DNA of 18,206 nucleotides from Microbacteriaceae bacterium UBA4731. Its GTDB lineage: Bacteria; Actinomycetota; Actinomycetes; Actinomycetales; Microbacteriaceae. Positions 8,181 to 14,731 of the stretch are shown one piece after another (the first letter of the stretch is position 1; every line of letters starts with the position of its first letter). The notes beneath the pieces were generated by a model that searched no databases, was not told where the DNA came from, and saw only the letters and a list, made by a program, of their open reading frames with translations. The DNA lies in NCBI GenBank assembly GCA_002404115.1, contig DHJB01000010.1:29284-47489 (forward strand). The letters are read 5' to 3'. Made by a program: the position numbers and the translations under genes.

Positions 8181-8827
8181 GCGGACACGCGGGAGGCCCG
8201 GGCCACGGCGAGGAACGAGGCGGCGCGCGCGCGGAGCGCATCGAAGTCACCGCCACGGACGGCGTCGCCGACCAGCGGGCTGCCGATTCCAACGGCCACC
8301 GCGCCGGCCGCAAGGTACTCTGCGGCGAGCACGGCGTCGACGCCTCCGACGGGCACGAACGGCACGTCGGGCAGCGGGTCGCGGAGCGCCCGCAGGTACG
8401 CCGGGCCGCCGATCGACGAGGGGAACAGCTTGACGGCGGTCGCCCCCATACCCAGGGCCGTGACTGCCTCGGTCGGTGTGAGCGCGCCGGCGAGCACGGG
8501 GATCCCGCGCGCGGCCGATTCGGCCACGGCGTCGGTCACCGCTGGGGTCACCATGAACCGGGCGCCGGCGTCGGCGGCGCGGGCGACGTCACCCGGGGTG
8601 AGCACGGTGCCGGCGCCGATCGCGCAGCCGGCGGGGGCCAGACGGGCGACCTCGCCGATGACCCGCAGCGCATCCGTCGTCACGAGCGACACTTCGAGGA
8701 ACCGGATGCCCGATTCGAGCAAGGTGAGCGACGCCCGGATCGCGGCCTCCGGGTCGGTGCCGCGGACGATGGCGAGCAGGCGTTCCCGGGTGAGAGCGGT
8801 GAGGAACTCGGTGGGCATCGCGGTCAC
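8177..8827 (-). CDS. eda: KDPG/KDPGal-type aldolase (2-dehydro-3-deoxyphosphogluconate aldolase)
   Basis: This class I aldolase of 216 residues should cleave KDPG to pyruvate and glyceraldehyde 3-phosphate. E45 (FLEVSLV) and the Schiff-base K133 (VKLFPSS) fall at the same numbers as in E. coli Eda. GAGTVLTP (71-78) and the phosphate-binding PVGGV (159-163) are present. The KLFPSSIGGPAYLRAL segment resembles DgoA (KDPGal aldolase) as much as Eda, so the C4 preference is open. The GTG at 8827 overlaps the dgoD stop as GTGA. An ATG three codons in (8818) is an equally possible start, with GGAG 11 bases upstream. The 3-prime end overlaps kdgK by 4 nt. Confidence 0.9.
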   Translation of the reverse strand: MTAMPTEFLTALTRERLLAIVRGTDPEAAIRASLTLLESGIRFLEVSLVTTDALRVIGEVARLAPAGCAIGAGTVLTPGDVARAADAGARFMVTPAVTDAVAESAARGIPVLAGALTPTEAVTALGMGATAVKLFPSSIGGPAYLRALRDPLPDVPFVPVGGVDAVLAAEYLAAGAVAVGIGSPLVGDAVRGGDFDALRARAASFLAVARASRVSA

Positions 8828-9969
8828 CACTCCGCCACGGAGCCATCGGAATGGCGCCACAGCGGGGTGCGCCAGCTGTGGCCTCGTGCGTCCGCCGCGC
8901 GTACCGCCGCTTCGTCGACCTCAATGCCGAGGCCCGGCCCGGTGAGCCGCTCGATGCTTCCGTCGACGAACCGCAGCGGCGCTTTGTCGAGAACATAGTC
9001 GAGCACTTCGGCGCCCTGGTTGTAATGGATGCCGATGCTCTGCTCCTGGATCAGGAAGTTCGGGGTCGCGAATCCGACCTGCAGGCACGCGGCCAGGGCT
9101 ATCGGGCCGAGTGGGCAATGCGGTGCCAGCTGCACGTCATACACTTCGGCGAGCGCCGCGATGCGGCGCACCTCCGAGATGCCGCCGGCATGGGAAAGGT
9201 CGGGTTGGGCTACGGCGATGCCGGCCTGGAGGACCGGCAGGAAGTCCTGGCGGTTGTAGAGGCGCTCCCCCGTCGCAATCGGGATGGACGTCGCCTGGGC
9301 GAGTTGCCCAATCAGGTGCGAGTTCTCTGGGACGACGGGTTCCTCGATGAAAAACGGGCGCAGCGGCTCCAGCAGTGGCGCGATGCGCCGTGCATTGGCG
9401 AGGGTCAGTCTCCCGTGGAAGTCCACGGCCACATCCCGATCCGTGCCCAGCACCTCGCGCGCAGCCGCGACCCGTTCGAGTACGCCGTCGATCTCGGCCA
9501 CAGTGCCAAGCGGGCCCATCTTCCCTGAGGCATTCATCTTGACCGCGGTCAGTCCGACATCGAGCTGTGCCTGGATGGCGTCGGTGATCCCGCTCGGATC
9601 GTCGCCGCCGACCCAGCCGTACATCCGGATGCGGTCACGGACCGCTCCGCCGAGCAGCTCGTGCACCGGGACGCCCAGTGTTTTGCCCTTCAGGTCCCAC
9701 AGCGCCTGGTCAATGCCGGCCACGGCGCTGCCCAAGACCGGACCGCCGCGGTAGAAGCCGCTCTTGGTGAGCACCTGCCAGTGGTCCTCGATCCGGCCGG
9801 GATCGGCTCCGACGAGATATTCCGCGAACTGCTCGACGACGGTGCGTACGGCATCCGAATGTCCTTCGAGGCTCGCTTCGCCCCAGCCGACGACGCCGGC
9901 GTCGGTCTCGATGCGCACGAACAACCACCGGGGCGCCACAAGAAACGTTTCTACCCTGCTAATTCTCAT
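8824..9969 (-). CDS. dgoD: D-galactonate dehydratase, enolase superfamily
   Basis: This 381-residue protein matches E. coli DgoD (382 residues) nearly throughout by recollection of that sequence. It has GWGE near the N-terminus, SGFYRGGPVL and GIDQALWDLKGK. The catalytic parts are D183/H185 (VDFHGR), E209 (FIEEPV), E235 (TGERLY), H285 (LAPHCPLGPIALAACL) and E310 (LIQEQSIGIHYN). The C-terminus is PLWRHSDGSVAEW. It would dehydrate D-galactonate to 2-keto-3-deoxy-D-galactonate. The start is ATG at 9969. An upstream ATG at 9987 would place the purine-rich AGGAAGAG inside the gene. It overlaps the gntK end by 11 nt and eda by 4 nt. Confidence 0.94.
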   Translation of the reverse strand: MRISRVETFLVAPRWLFVRIETDAGVVGWGEASLEGHSDAVRTVVEQFAEYLVGADPGRIEDHWQVLTKSGFYRGGPVLGSAVAGIDQALWDLKGKTLGVPVHELLGGAVRDRIRMYGWVGGDDPSGITDAIQAQLDVGLTAVKMNASGKMGPLGTVAEIDGVLERVAAAREVLGTDRDVAVDFHGRLTLANARRIAPLLEPLRPFFIEEPVVPENSHLIGQLAQATSIPIATGERLYNRQDFLPVLQAGIAVAQPDLSHAGGISEVRRIAALAEVYDVQLAPHCPLGPIALAACLQVGFATPNFLIQEQSIGIHYNQGAEVLDYVLDKAPLRFVDGSIERLTGPGLGIEVDEAAVRAADARGHSWRTPLWRHSDGSVAEW

Positions 9970-10483
9970 CGTTTGCTCTTCCTGCATTGATGGCCGTTAG
10001 GACGTTCTCCACAAGGCGTTCGGGACTCAGCCGGATGTCGAGGGTCAAGCCTGGTTCGTCGTCTCGTCGCTCCTCGAGATCATCGAATTGCGTTCCCAGA
10101 AGCGACGAAGGCATGAACTCGTGCGCCCTGGCCGCGATCCTGGCGTGGATAAGCTCGATGTCGCCACGGGCGAAGACCGTGAACAGCGTCGGAACGTACC
10201 CTCGCAGCAATTGGCGGTACCGATACTTGAGCGCGGAACACGCCACGACGGCGCCTGATCGCGGGTCAAGCGCCAAACGCTCGCCAACCGTGTGGAGCCA
10301 CGGGAGGCGCTGCGCATCGGAGAGTGGGCGCCCGGACGCCATCCAGACCCGGTTCTCAGCCGAATGCAGGCTGTCCCCATCGATGAAGGGAAGGCCCAGC
10401 CGACCGGCGAGCAGTGCGCCGATGGTGGTCTTGCCGGATCCCTGCACACCCATGACGACGATGGGCGGGATGATCGCGGCCAC
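9959..10483 (-). CDS. gntK: Gluconokinase, GntK/thermoresistant family
   Basis: This P-loop kinase of about 174 residues would convert D-gluconate to 6-phosphogluconate using ATP. Walker A is GVQGSGKT at residues 12-19. FIDGDSLH (34-40) and ACSALKYRYRQLLR (about 81-94) are GntK signatures for gluconate and phosphate handling. Two GTG starts compete. The one at 10489 overlaps the permease stop as GTGA. The one at 10483 has AAGGGG about five bases upstream and I prefer it. A much longer open frame reaching 11071 is a shadow of the permease gene. A gluconate kinase in a galactonate/mannonate operon broadens the substrate range of the locus. Confidence 0.9.
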   Translation of the reverse strand: MAAIIPPIVVMGVQGSGKTTIGALLAGRLGLPFIDGDSLHSAENRVWMASGRPLSDAQRLPWLHTVGERLALDPRSGAVVACSALKYRYRQLLRGYVPTLFTVFARGDIELIHARIAARAHEFMPSSLLGTQFDDLEERRDDEPGLTLDIRLSPERLVENVLTAINAGRANDEN

Positions 10484-10485
10484 GG

Positions 10486-11373
10486 TCACCCCTTCGTCGC
10501 ACCGGCGGTGAGGCCGGACACGATGTACTTTTGCGTGAACAGGGCGATCACCATGATGGGGACCGTGACGACGACGGCCGCGGCCATCAGGCTCCCCCAG
10601 TCGATGCTCGCGTAGGAGACGAAGTTGAAGATCGCCACCGGCAGCGTCTTCGTATTCGCGCCCGAGAGCACGAGGGCGAACATGAAATTGTTCCAGGAGA
10701 AGATGAAGGAAAGGATGCCGGCAGTCGCCAGGCCCGGCACGGACAGTGGGAGCGTGATGCGAAGGAATGCCCCGATGTGGGTGAGCCCGTCGACTTGCGC
10801 CTGCTCCTCGAGTTCGAGCGGGGTCGAGTCGAAGAAGCTGATCATGATGTACACGATGAGCGGCAGTGCGACGAACATGTGGGACAGGATGAGCACGCCG
10901 AAGCCGCCGACGAGGCGCATGTTCGCGAAGATGAAGTACCACGGGACGAGCAGGCTGACCCCGGGGATGATCCGGGCCATGAGAACGACCATCGCGGACC
11001 GGTGCATGGTGAACCGGCTCATCGCGTACGCCGCCGGAACCCCGATGATCAACGAGAAGACCGTCGACCACAGCGCCACCCAGAAACTGTTGAAGATGAA
11101 TCCGAAGTAGTTGTTGCGGCTTAGAACGTTGTCGTAGTTCTCGAGGGTGGGCGTGAAGAACACGGTCTTGCTCGCGTCATAGATGTCGACGTTGGTCTTG
11201 AGCGAGGCGATGAACATCCAGGCCAGAGGGGCGATGAACAAGAGGACCGTCACGGTCAGGGCGACCACCCGGAAGATCGGGTAGGCGCGCGGCTTGCGTC
11301 GACGCCGCGATCTTTCGGAGCGCGGGGCTGTGGCGGTGTCGGTGACGGGTCGGGCTGCCAGGGTGGTGGTCAT
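10486..11373 (-). CDS. CUT1-type sugar ABC transporter permease (MalG-like)
   Basis: This 295-residue inner-membrane permease has about six hydrophobic segments (roughly residues 35-57, 95-117, 125-150, 158-180, 212-234 and 262-282). The cytoplasmic EAA loop, which docks the ATPase, is at about 187-214 (LEEQAQVDGLTHIGAFLRITLPL). The N-terminal 30 residues are basic and disordered-looking, as is common in actinobacterial members. The ATG at 11373 overlaps the stop of the partner permease as ATGA. No ATP-binding subunit gene is in the operon. Such CUT1 systems usually borrow a shared MsiK/UgpC-like ATPase encoded elsewhere. Confidence 0.94.
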   Translation of the reverse strand: MTTTLAARPVTDTATAPRSERSRRRRKPRAYPIFRVVALTVTVLLFIAPLAWMFIASLKTNVDIYDASKTVFFTPTLENYDNVLSRNNYFGFIFNSFWVALWSTVFSLIIGVPAAYAMSRFTMHRSAMVVLMARIIPGVSLLVPWYFIFANMRLVGGFGVLILSHMFVALPLIVYIMISFFDSTPLELEEQAQVDGLTHIGAFLRITLPLSVPGLATAGILSFIFSWNNFMFALVLSGANTKTLPVAIFNFVSYASIDWGSLMAAAVVVTVPIMVIALFTQKYIVSGLTAGATKG

Positions 11374-12293
11374 GACCGCTGTCCCTTTCTACGGTACGTG
11401 ACCATCCACATGATGGCGATGATGAGGAGGAAGAACAGGATCAGCACGGTGGAGGCGATCCCGTAATCGTTGTAGTCGAAGCTCAGGCCGAAGGCGTAGA
11501 CGTTCAGGGTTTCCACCTCGTGGAATGAACCGCCGCCCTTGCCCTTGGTCGCATACAGGATGTCGAACGTCTTCAGTGCGTCGATTCCGCGGAGTACGAC
11601 GGTGACGATGACAGTCGCGCGCAGCAACGGCAGGGTGACGTACCAGAATCGTTGCCAGGAGTTGGCGCCGTCGATGCGGGCCGCTTCGTCCGGTTCCTCA
11701 GAGAGGGAGGTGAGGCCCGCGAGCAGCATGAGCACAACCATCGGGGTCCACTGCCAGATGTCGACGAACATAAGAGTCGGCAGGGCCGTGTCCTGGCCGG
11801 AGAGCCAGGGCTGTGCGGGTATGCCGATCCAGCCGAGCAGCTGGTTGGCGAACCCGATGTTGGGGTCGAAGATAAGACGCCACATCATGCCGACCGCGAC
11901 CGGCGTGGCAACCAGCGGCAGCAGGATCGCGACGCGCACCCACTTCTCGCCCCTGAACGGACGCCAGAGCAGCAGGGCGATGCCCATGCCCAGGATCAGT
12001 TCGGCCGCAAGTGCGCCGCCGGTGAAGGTGAAGGTGCGGAGCACCGCGGGCCAGAATCGGTTCGTATCACCGAGAACCTGCACGTAGTTGCCCAGGCCCA
12101 CGAAGTCCGACGCGGCCCGCACGGATCCCTCCGCGTTGGTGAGGCTCAGGTACACGGTCCAGCCCAAGGGGACCGCGATCAAAAGACCGACGAAGATCAT
12201 CGCGGGAGCGGCGAAGAGCCACTTCCGGTGACGGTTTGCCCAGGCGGAATAACTTTCCCACACGGAGGGCTTGGTGGTGACCACAGCGGTCAT
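11370..12293 (-). CDS. CUT1-type sugar ABC transporter permease (MalF/UgpA-like)
   Basis: This 307-residue membrane protein forms the import channel with the neighbouring permease. Hydrophobic segments lie at about residues 26-48, 88-110, 119-140, 172-193, 222-240 and 279-299. The EAA loop is at about 199-224 (EEPDEAARIDGANSWQRFWYVTLPLL). The short first periplasmic loop is typical of UgpA-type rather than enterobacterial MalF. The ATG at 12293 has GAGG six bases upstream. It follows the binding-protein gene after a 118-nt gap holding a stable hairpin, and overlaps the next permease by 4 nt. Confidence 0.94.
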   Translation of the reverse strand: MTAVVTTKPSVWESYSAWANRHRKWLFAAPAMIFVGLLIAVPLGWTVYLSLTNAEGSVRAASDFVGLGNYVQVLGDTNRFWPAVLRTFTFTGGALAAELILGMGIALLLWRPFRGEKWVRVAILLPLVATPVAVGMMWRLIFDPNIGFANQLLGWIGIPAQPWLSGQDTALPTLMFVDIWQWTPMVVLMLLAGLTSLSEEPDEAARIDGANSWQRFWYVTLPLLRATVIVTVVLRGIDALKTFDILYATKGKGGGSFHEVETLNVYAFGLSFDYNDYGIASTVLILFFLLIIAIMWMVTYRRKGQRS

Positions 12294-12363
12294 CGTTCAC
12301 CTCACACTTGGTAATGCAGCATCAGAGTCGGGGGGGTGCGGGGGCGAGGCGGACGACCGACGC

Positions 12364-12375
12364 GGGCCGAAGCCC
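12364..12375 (-). other. UUCG-tetraloop hairpin between binding protein and permease genes
   Basis: The transcript reads GGGC-UUCG-GCCC in the 118-nt gap after the lipoprotein stop. The cUUCGg tetraloop is exceptionally stable. No U-tract follows, so it is more likely a processing or mRNA-protecting structure than a full terminator. Such structures after binding-protein genes commonly raise that protein's yield over the permeases. The remaining gap is G/C-rich and shows no gene. Confidence 0.45.
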
Positions 12376-12411
12376 TTGCCGCCGATCATCCACCCGTCCC
12401 GTGCGGGGTTC

Positions 12412-13719
12412 TTACTCGTCGTTCAGGAGAGCCTGGAAGGCCTTGCTCGCGGCGTCGGCGGCGGCGTCAGAGTCGCCACCGGTGATCGCGACAACGATCG
12501 GGTCTCCGACTATTTCGCGTGACTCCGGCACCTTGATGACGAGCGGACGGTCGTGACCGACGCCGTTCTTGGTGCTGACGGCGATTGCTGCAGCGAGGTC
12601 AGCCGGGTAGGTCGCCGTGCCTGCCGGGTCTTCCCAGACCGACTGGCGTGCTCCGGGAACGCCGGCCTTCTGCACCTCGAGCGTGAGCGCCTTGCTCGTG
12701 GCCCACTCGATGAACTTCCAGGCGTTGGCCTTGTTGGTCGAGGCTTCGTTCACGCCCAGCGCCCAGGACGGAACGTTGTACGCTTTCGAGCCGTCCGCGC
12801 CGGAGGGCATGGGCGCGAAGCCGACGGTGTCGGATACCTTCGACGTGGCCGGGTCGGTGGCGTTCTTGTAGAGGCTGTCCGCCTCGGTGTAGAGGCCGGC
12901 CTTGCCCTGCGTGAAGACGGCCATAGCCTCCGGCCAGCTCATGTCGGTGCTGACGTTGTCCGGACCGTAGTTGCGGATGAGTCCGCCGTAGAACGCATAC
13001 GCCTTCTTCGCGGCGTCGCTCGCAATGCCGGACTTGCCGCTCTTGTCGATGAAGTCGCCACCGAAACTGTAGAGGAAGCTCGAGAACTGGGTGACCGCAG
13101 CCGATTTGCCGGTGCGCGCGACGAACCCTGCGAGGCCCGGGTTCTGCTCCTTGATGGCCTTGGCAGCCGCCGCGAGTTCGTCCATGGTCTTGGGGACCGC
13201 GAGTCCGGCCTTCGCCAGCAGGTCCTTGCGGTAGTAGAGCACTTCCTGCTCGGTGATGATCGGGACCCCGACGGTCTTGTCCTTGTAGGTGGTCGCGCCG
13301 ACCGGTCCGGGCTGGAAGTCTGTCCAGGCCCAGTCCTTGTTGCTGGTGACGTCCTTGCTCAGGTCCGCCAGGTAGCCGTTCTTGGCGAAGAGCTTGCCCT
13401 CCTGCAGGGGGCGGTACATCATGACGTCGATCTCATCGGTGCCCGCGTTCAACTTGACGTTGTACTGGTCGGACAGCTGGTCTTCGCCGTACTGGCTCAG
13501 TTCGACCTTCAGGCCCGTGGCCTTCTCGAACTCCGGCAGTTTGCTCTTGATGCTGTCGGTCCATACGTGGTTGGCCAGGGTGACCCGGATGGTCTTGGAA
13601 CCCGCGGATGCCGCGGATGCGACGCCGCCGGTTCCGGAGCTGCAGGAGGTCAAGGCCCCCACGGCCAGCAATGCCGCTGCCGCAATAGCGGCGACTCGAA
13701 TAACTGAATGACGCTTCAC
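12412..13719 (-). CDS. Extracellular solute-binding lipoprotein of a sugar ABC transporter
   Basis: This 435-residue family 1 (MalE/UgpB-like) binding protein starts with a lipoprotein signal: basic MKRHSVIR, a hydrophobic stretch 9-22 and lipobox LTSC with the lipidated Cys at 26. It would sit on the outer face of the membrane and deliver substrate to the two permeases. The mature part shows the usual fold marks such as VTLANHVWTDSIKSKLPEFEKATG near the N-terminus and PSWALGVNEASTNKANAWKFIEWA near residue 320. GTG at 13719 is the start, with GGAG five bases upstream. It is the first gene of the operon. The context suggests a sugar acid or an aldonate-containing glycoside, but the ligand cannot be read from sequence. 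Confidence 0.93.
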   Translation of the reverse strand: MKRHSVIRVAAIAAAALLAVGALTSCSSGTGGVASAASAGSKTIRVTLANHVWTDSIKSKLPEFEKATGLKVELSQYGEDQLSDQYNVKLNAGTDEIDVMMYRPLQEGKLFAKNGYLADLSKDVTSNKDWAWTDFQPGPVGATTYKDKTVGVPIITEQEVLYYRKDLLAKAGLAVPKTMDELAAAAKAIKEQNPGLAGFVARTGKSAAVTQFSSFLYSFGGDFIDKSGKSGIASDAAKKAYAFYGGLIRNYGPDNVSTDMSWPEAMAVFTQGKAGLYTEADSLYKNATDPATSKVSDTVGFAPMPSGADGSKAYNVPSWALGVNEASTNKANAWKFIEWATSKALTLEVQKAGVPGARQSVWEDPAGTATYPADLAAAIAVSTKNGVGHDRPLVIKVPESREIVGDPIVVAITGGDSDAAADAASKAFQALLNDE

Positions 13720-13780
13720 TGTGTCTCCAATCAGGTGAGCCGCGTTACAAGTACGCAGGCTCGGACCGATGCGTCTTTAC

Positions 13781-13808
13781 ATCTGTCTCAAGCTCAGAGA
13801 TTACAGAT
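13781..13808. promoter_or_regulatory. Operator-like inverted repeat over the operon -10 and start site
   Basis: ATCTGTCTC at 13781-13789 is mirrored by GAG-(ATT)-ACAGAT at 13797-13808, an imperfect dyad with a three-base insertion. It overlaps the predicted -10 and start site of the ABC operon, a typical place for repressor binding by a GntR-family protein. The adjacent regulator gene makes it the first candidate for the binding site. Binding itself is inference. Confidence 0.4.
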
Positions 13809-13826
13809 TAAAACATACTTATTCAA
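13798..13826 (-). promoter_or_regulatory. Predicted promoter of the sugar-acid transport and catabolism operon
   Basis: On the minus strand TTGAAT (13826-13821) and TAATCT (13803-13798) are separated by 17 bases, a good sigma-70-type arrangement. Transcription would begin near 13791, leaving a leader of about 70 nt before the GTG at 13719. A second TAATCT copy, seven bases upstream (13810-13805), gives an alternative -10. The position between divergent genes fits. Confidence 0.6.
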
Positions 13827-13828
13827 CC

Positions 13829-13840
13829 TTGTGATCAAAA
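13829..13840. promoter_or_regulatory. Second operator-like quasi-palindrome, in the gntR promoter spacer
   Basis: TTGTGATCAAAA is a 12-bp dyad with one mismatched pair, centred on TGATCA. It lies just upstream of the TATGAT -10 of the regulator gene and just upstream of the -35 of the divergent operon. Occupancy could repress both directions. Confidence 0.35.
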
Positions 13841-13843
13841 CGA

Positions 13844-13849
13844 TATGAT
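13844..13849 (+). promoter_or_regulatory. -10 element of a leaderless promoter for the GntR regulator
   Basis: TATGAT (five of six bases matching TATAAT) ends seven bases before the ATG at 13857, so the first transcribed base would be at or beside that start codon. No Shine-Dalgarno sequence is present before this ATG. The -35 region is poor (TTCAAC at 13822-13827, 16-base spacer), which is common in actinobacteria. Confidence 0.55.
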
Positions 13850-13856
13850 ATGTCGC

Positions 13857-14627
13857 ATGACGAACGCGACGGAGCTCACCTCAACCGCCGCTATGGCCCC
13901 GGCAGACGTCGGCGCACCTCCTACCGGCCTGCATGCGCGCGTTCTCGACCTTCTTGGTCTCGCCATCTGCGGCGGCGAGATCGCCAGCGGCTCCGTTTTC
14001 CGGATCGAGGAGCTGGAAGGGCGCTACGGCGTCTCGCGCTCTGTCGTGCGCGAAGCGATCAGGGTCCTGGCTTCGATGGGCATGGTGGCGTCGCGGCGTC
14101 GGGTCGGGGTGCAGATTCAGCCGGCAGCGGACTGGAACCTTTACGATCCGCAGATCATCCGCTGGCGGCTCGCCTCACCGGGGCGGATCGCGCAGTTGCG
14201 CTCCCTGACCGAATTGCGCACGGCCATTGAGCCCGAAGCGGCGCGGCTGGCGGCGGTGCGCGCACCGTTGGCCGATGCGAGCGAGCTCATGGGACTCGCC
14301 GGCAAGCTCTGGGCGGCCGGGCACGCTGACGACGAAGCCGAGAAATTCCTCGCTCTCGATATCGAATTCCACCGTCTGGTGCTCGCGAGCTCGGGCAACG
14401 AGATGTTCGCGAAGCTAAACACGCTCGTCGCCGAAGTGCTCACCGGGCGAACGCACTACGGACTCATGCCGCAGCATCCGCACACCGAAGCCCTGCAATT
14501 GCATGTCGATGTCGCCAGCGCTATCCAGCGTGGAAACGCCGATGCCGCCCACGACGCGATGCTGCGGATTATGCAGCGCACGTTCAGCGAGATGAGCTCG
14601 GTTTGGGAGCACGAGTCCGCGGAGTAG
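13857..14627 (+). CDS. GntR-family (FadR/FCD subfamily) regulator, DgoR-like
   Basis: This 256-residue transcription factor has a winged helix-turn-helix at about residues 24-92 (VFRIEELEGRYGVSRSVVREAIRVLASMGMV) and an FCD ligand-binding domain at about 115-245. D168 and H172 (DIEFHRLV) with H216 (QLHVDVASAI) match the FCD metal-site pattern. The linker WNLYDPQIIRWRL resembles the WNYLDTDVLQW linker of E. coli DgoR, the galactonate repressor. It is divergent from the sugar-acid operon and likely represses it until an aldonate or keto-deoxy acid binds. The start is the ATG at 13857, placed by the leaderless -10. An in-frame ATG at 13845 lies inside that -10. Confidence 0.9.
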   Translation: MTNATELTSTAAMAPADVGAPPTGLHARVLDLLGLAICGGEIASGSVFRIEELEGRYGVSRSVVREAIRVLASMGMVASRRRVGVQIQPAADWNLYDPQIIRWRLASPGRIAQLRSLTELRTAIEPEAARLAAVRAPLADASELMGLAGKLWAAGHADDEAEKFLALDIEFHRLVLASSGNEMFAKLNTLVAEVLTGRTHYGLMPQHPHTEALQLHVDVASAIQRGNADAAHDAMLRIMQRTFSEMSSVWEHESAE

Positions 14628-14648
14628 ATCCTCGAATCCAGTCCGACC

Positions 14649-14677
14649 AGCGGCGACACATGTGACTTGAGGCCGCT
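14649..14677. repeat. Inverted repeat with an inner CACATGTG palindrome upstream of gnd
   Basis: AGCGGC (14649-14654) and GCCGCT (14672-14677) are perfect inverse complements around a 17-base loop that contains the perfect palindrome CACATGTG (14657-14664). It lies 22 nt after the regulator stop. It may be a weak terminator of the regulator gene or a binding site at the gnd promoter. No U-tract is present. Confidence 0.4.
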
Positions 14678-14691
14678 CCGAATGGATATTC

Positions 14692-14697
14692 TGTAAT
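14692..14697 (+). promoter_or_regulatory. Candidate -10 element of gnd
   Basis: TGTAAT (five of six to TATAAT) lies 35 bases before the gnd ATG. TTGAGG at 14667-14672 could be a -35, but the 19-base spacer is long. TATTCT at 14687-14692 is an alternative. A small hairpin (CCCG-ACAAG-CGGG, 14702-14714) sits before the ribosome-binding site. Co-transcription with the regulator is also possible, since the genes are 104 nt apart. Confidence 0.35.
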
Positions 14698-14731
14698 TTG
14701 GCCCGACAAGCGGGTGATCGAGGAGGCAATA

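Noticed and set aside
6972..8945. 657-codon open frame on the plus strand
   Set aside because: It is antisense to manD, kdgK and eda, with no motifs and shifting composition.
10484..11071. N-terminal extension of gntK inside the permease gene
   Set aside because: The extension is an Arg/His/Pro-rich shadow. The P-loop kinase starts normally at the GTG codons 10489 or 10483.
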